This document shows positions 61,146 through 64,000 of a DNA stretch of 64,000 bases, one piece after another. The notes beneath the pieces were generated by a model. That model did not search any database and had not been told where the DNA came from. It saw only the letters and a program-made list of their open reading frames with translations. Source of the DNA: Clostridium culturomicium (GTDB lineage: Bacteria > Bacillota > Clostridia > Clostridiales > Clostridiaceae); the NCBI RefSeq assembly GCF_000821305.1, contig NZ_CCXK01000017.1:498159-562158 (forward strand), written 5' to 3'. The position numbers and the translations under genes were made by a program. How positions within the stretch are numbered: position 1 is the stretch's first letter; each line of letters begins with the position of its first letter.

Positions 61146-62336
61146 ATGAAGGGACAGAAGGATTGGTTTACAGGTATTGATTATTATCATAATTATAGAG
61201 AAAAAGAAATTACTGTGGAGAGAAAAATTATAAAGGAGCCAACAAAGATTTCTATGCATGAGCAGGTAGAAATGGTTTATGTATTAGGTGGTGAAGGAAT
61301 CATTAAAATAAATGGGTGCGATTATAAAGCTGAAGAGGGTTCCTTATTTTGTATGTATGCTCATCATTTTTATTCAATAAGCTCAATAACAAGTGATTTG
61401 AAGGTGGTTATTGTAAAGTTCTATATTGGGTTATTTATGTATATGAGTTGGGAAAGGCATCCTAAAGATGCTAATGCCAGACTTGTATATGATACCTGTC
61501 CAAGGGTGTTTTTGCAGGGAACGCAAAGGAGTAAGGTTCAGACATTGATAGAGGATATCTTAGAGGAAAGCAGGGAGAGAAGATTTGGAAGTATGAACCT
61601 TTTGGAGTATAAAACCTTAGAGCTACATACATATTTTTGCAGATACGCTTATGAGAGAATAGGTGTAGACAAAAAGCAAGAAAATCAAGTTTGGGGTGTG
61701 ATACAAAGAGTTGTTTTAACAACAAGTGAGAATTTAGAACTTCAGGAGCTGGCAAAAGACCTGAATTGTGCTCCAAGAACTCTTAATGCATGGATAAAGC
61801 AGACTTGTGGCTATACATTCTTTCAGCTTAAGCAGTTTGGAAAAATACTAAATGCCTGTGCGCTTCTTCATTTTCCAGAACTCTCCATGGAGTACATCAG
61901 CGATATTTTGGGCTTTTCATCTAAACAATCCTTCTATAGGCTTTTTGCGCAGTACTGTAAGATGACACCTAGAGAGTACCAGAAAAGCTGTATAGGAAAT
62001 GAAGAGGTTAGGGCTATGAATACCGGGATGGGAATGCAATTTTTACAATATATACACATGAATTTTATGCAGGATATATCCTTAGAAGGTATTTGTGAGA
62101 AGTTCTTTCTTAAGCCCTATACAGCACGAGAAACCTTTGAGGAGATTTTTGGCGATAATTTTAACAATATTTTAAATGAAATTAGGATTTCTTATGCTTG
62201 TGCATTTTTAAGGTCCTTCGATTATACAGTTTTAGAAATAGCTAATATGTGTGGATTTGAGTCTTTGTCAACCTTTCAAAGGACCTTTAAGGCTTACATG
62301 AATCAAAGTCCATCTGAATATAGAAAGTTACTGTGA
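61146..62336 (+). CDS. AraC-family regulator with two complete DNA-binding domains
   Basis: The 396-residue protein has a cupin-type N-terminal ligand domain (about 25-100: EMVYVLGGEGIIKINGCDY). A first AraC-type double helix-turn-helix follows at about 182-282 (LELQELAKDLNCAPRTLNAWI; MEYISDILGFSSKQSFYRLFAQYCKMTPREYQ). A second one is at about 296-396 (ISLEGICEKFFLKPYTARETF; VLEIANMCGFESLSTFQRTFKAYMNQSPSEYR). Most AraC proteins have only one. It lies 212 bases before the flavin oxidoreductase gene on the same strand and is its likely regulator. The gene ends at a terminator. Confidence 0.9.
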   Translation: MKGQKDWFTGIDYYHNYREKEITVERKIIKEPTKISMHEQVEMVYVLGGEGIIKINGCDYKAEEGSLFCMYAHHFYSISSITSDLKVVIVKFYIGLFMYMSWERHPKDANARLVYDTCPRVFLQGTQRSKVQTLIEDILEESRERRFGSMNLLEYKTLELHTYFCRYAYERIGVDKKQENQVWGVIQRVVLTTSENLELQELAKDLNCAPRTLNAWIKQTCGYTFFQLKQFGKILNACALLHFPELSMEYISDILGFSSKQSFYRLFAQYCKMTPREYQKSCIGNEEVRAMNTGMGMQFLQYIHMNFMQDISLEGICEKFFLKPYTARETFEEIFGDNFNNILNEIRISYACAFLRSFDYTVLEIANMCGFESLSTFQRTFKAYMNQSPSEYRKLL

Positions 62337-62340
62337 TAAG

Positions 62341-62384
62341 GCTTCTTAGGTAAATATTCAATTTACTTAAGAAGCTGTTTTAAT
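62341..62384 (+). terminator. Terminator after the AraC-type regulator gene
   Basis: GCTTCTTA and TAAGAAGC pair, with a second stem GTAAAT/ATTTAC inside, followed by TGTTTTAAT. Confidence 0.82.
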
Positions 62385-62548
62385 AGTATTAGTTATTAGA
62401 TTCTCTAAAAAGGTAACGTAAACAACTTAAAATAGGTAGTGTTTTTGTTGGATTTTGAAGTGCATAAATGATAACAAAACTTTAAATTTTGAACATACTG
62501 ATATACTTCTTATTTGTTATAATTATGTCAAATAAAGGAGGTATAGTT

Positions 62549-64000
62549 ATGTTTAATCATTTATTTCAACTAATTAAAATTCGTGATATGGAACTGCTAA
62601 ATCGAGTTATAATGCCAGCAATGGGAACACGTATGGCAAATGAAAAAAGTGAGATTACACAAAGGTTAATTGATTACCATGAGGCAAGGGCTAAGGGAGG
62701 CTGCGGACTAAATATTGTTGAGGTAGCTTCAGTTCATAGTCCAAGTGCACCAGCTCATTTTGTATCAATTAGTGAGGATTCATTTATAGCAGGGCATAAA
62801 AAACTTACAAGTGCAATTCATGAAGCAGGTGGAAAAGCTGGAATACAGCTTTGGCAGGGATCTATTGCTGTTGGTATGGACCCAAAGGCAAAAATCTTTG
62901 TGGCTAGTGATATGCCTTTTGGCAAATATACTATACCAGCAATAACTAAGAATGAGATAAAGGAAATAGTAGACTCTTATGGAAAGGCAGCAAGGCGATG
63001 TGTGGAAGCAGGGTACGATTGTATTGAGTTCCACTGTGCTCACAATTATTTACCTCACTCATTTTTAAGTGGAGGCTTTAATCGAAGACAGGATGAATAT
63101 GGTGGTAGCTTTGAGAATAGGATGAGATTTCCTTTAGAGTGTATTGAAGCAATTAGAAATAATATTCCAGAGGGTATGCCTTTATTCATGAGAATTGATG
63201 CCCATGATGATTGTTTGCCAAATGGGTTAATTATTGAAGAGATTATAGAGTTTTGTAAAAGAGCAAAGGAAGCTGGAGTAGATGTTTTAGATGTATCCAG
63301 GGGAAATATTATCACACCTGCATCTATCTATGAAGTTCCGCCAATTGATATTCCAAATGGATTTAATGTTGAAAATGCCAGCCGTATTAGAAAAGAAACA
63401 GGAATGGTTACAATAGCAGTTGGAAGAATTAATACACCAGAACTTGGTGAGAACATAATAAAAGAGAATAAAGCAGATATGGTTGTTATGGGAAGGGCAC
63501 AACTTGCTGACCCTGAATTCTGTAATAAAGCAAAAACAGGGAAGGTTAAGGATATCATTTATTGTGTAGGCTGTAACCAAGGCTGCTATGATGGCTTCTG
63601 TGATGTAGAAAACAGAGAATTTATCACCTGTTTGAGAAATCCAAGTTTAGGCCATGAAAAAGAGTACAACCTTCATAAAACCGATACTCCTAAGAAGGTA
63701 CTTATCGCAGGTGGGGGAATGGCAGGAATGGAAGCTGCTAGAGTCTTAAAAGAAAGAGGACATATACCAGTTATATATGAAGCTGGAGAAAGCCTTGGTG
63801 GTCAATTTGTGACAGCTGGTGAGGCTCCTGGAAAGGGCGAAATGAAGAGAGCAGCAATCCTTTACGGTGAAAAAATACAAGCTTTAGGGATTCCTGTACA
63901 TTTTAACACGTTTATAACTGAAGACATAATTTCAAAAGAAAACCCAGACCAGGTTATTATCTCCATTGGTGCATCACCTATAAACTTAAAACTCGAAGGA
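62549..64000 (+). CDS. NADH:flavin oxidoreductase of the 2,4-dienoyl-CoA reductase type, N-terminal 484 residues
   Basis: The gene runs past the window end. The N-terminal part is an old-yellow-enzyme TIM barrel binding FMN (NRVIMPAMGTRMANEKSEIT; GYDCIEFHCAHNYLPHSFLS with the active-site His-x-x-Asn). It is followed by a 4Fe-4S cysteine cluster CVGCNQGC and a later Cys (FITC). Then a Rossmann-type FAD/NAD domain begins (KKVLIAGGGMAGMEAARVL). This order is that of 2,4-dienoyl-CoA reductase, trimethylamine dehydrogenase and bile-acid BaiCD-type enzymes. It probably reduces an enoate or steroid-like double bond. Substrate unknown. AAAGGAGG precedes the ATG. The double-domain AraC regulator upstream likely controls it. 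Confidence 0.9.
   Translation, partial: MFNHLFQLIKIRDMELLNRVIMPAMGTRMANEKSEITQRLIDYHEARAKGGCGLNIVEVASVHSPSAPAHFVSISEDSFIAGHKKLTSAIHEAGGKAGIQLWQGSIAVGMDPKAKIFVASDMPFGKYTIPAITKNEIKEIVDSYGKAARRCVEAGYDCIEFHCAHNYLPHSFLSGGFNRRQDEYGGSFENRMRFPLECIEAIRNNIPEGMPLFMRIDAHDDCLPNGLIIEEIIEFCKRAKEAGVDVLDVSRGNIITPASIYEVPPIDIPNGFNVENASRIRKETGMVTIAVGRINTPELGENIIKENKADMVVMGRAQLADPEFCNKAKTGKVKDIIYCVGCNQGCYDGFCDVENREFITCLRNPSLGHEKEYNLHKTDTPKKVLIAGGGMAGMEAARVLKERGHIPVIYEAGESLGGQFVTAGEAPGKGEMKRAAILYGEKIQALGIPVHFNTFITEDIISKENPDQVIISIGASPINLKLEG

Noticed and set aside
62780..63580. Minus-strand frames in the last 1.3 kb
   Set aside because: They lie opposite the oxidoreductase gene, whose plus frame stays open to the window end with full domain motifs.
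1..64000. CRISPR arrays, tRNA or rRNA genes, intact transposases, prophage or a known defence system
   Set aside because: No regularly spaced repeats, cloverleaf or rRNA sequences, transposase motifs or phage structural genes were seen on reading both strands; this was by eye, so very short or divergent elements could be missed.

Overview
The window looks like chromosomal DNA of a low-GC, Gram-positive anaerobe of the Clostridium type. The basis is: very AT-rich sequence, strong purine-rich ribosome binding sites, many T-tailed hairpin terminators, a pyrophosphate-dependent phosphofructokinase, a single-chain PurL beside purECFMNHD, a B. subtilis-type PurF, and protein families common in Clostridium. 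No rRNA, tRNA, CRISPR array, intact insertion sequence or prophage was recognised. The species cannot be named from sequence reading alone.

Layout. 1-3.1 kb: end of an oligopeptide ABC importer operon (oppD tail, oppF, oppA). 3.3-4.9 kb: pyrG, then a convergent two-component system (5.05-7.6 kb, minus strand) and an M29 aminopeptidase (minus). 9.5-14.97 kb: an unrecognised protein, a CstA-type transporter, an M20-like protein that has lost most metal ligands, a VanZ-like membrane protein and a ROK glucokinase. 15.1-26.3 kb: the purine operon purL-E-C-F-M-N-H-D behind a good promoter that overlaps an inverted pair of PurR-type boxes. 26.5-37.2 kb: a TPR protein, an orphan type IV prepilin, a ParB-like protein between two near-identical terminators, PPi-PFK (minus), a WG-repeat protein, M19 dipeptidase, VIT-VWA protein, SprT-like metalloprotein and a PpaX-like HAD phosphatase. 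37.5-42.2 kb: D-Ala-D-Ala carboxypeptidase, CoA-type Nudix hydrolase, two small Cys-rich proteins and nicotinate phosphoribosyltransferase.

42.4-53.1 kb is the accessory part. It holds mostly codirectional single-domain genes (GNAT, MFS, methyltransferase, DUF2785, S51 peptidase, transglutaminase-like, two Nudix, VOC with an extra helical tail, a DUF1835-like protein), mixed with decayed fragments and a regulator gene broken by one stop codon. I see no convincing terminator between the MFS gene at 45.6 kb and a hairpin at 53.2 kb. 53.2-57.2 kb holds an unexplained inverted-repeat element, a GPH sugar transporter broken by an in-frame TAG, and an intact GH13 glucosidase with an unusual N-terminal extension. 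57.5-59.8 kb is katG with a PerR/Fur-like box on its -10. The window ends with a lipoprotein polysaccharide deacetylase, an AraC regulator carrying two complete DNA-binding domains, and the first 484 codons of an old-yellow-enzyme/2,4-dienoyl-CoA reductase-type protein.

The strongest points for a second look are the M20 pseudo-peptidase next to cstA, the two single-nonsense pseudogenes, the GCAACTG heptamer cluster in front of the broken regulator, the tandem AraC domains, the palindromic repeats beside pyrG and inside the pur operon, and the inverted-repeat element at 53.4 kb. I found no clear evidence of a complete, wholly new multi-gene system.
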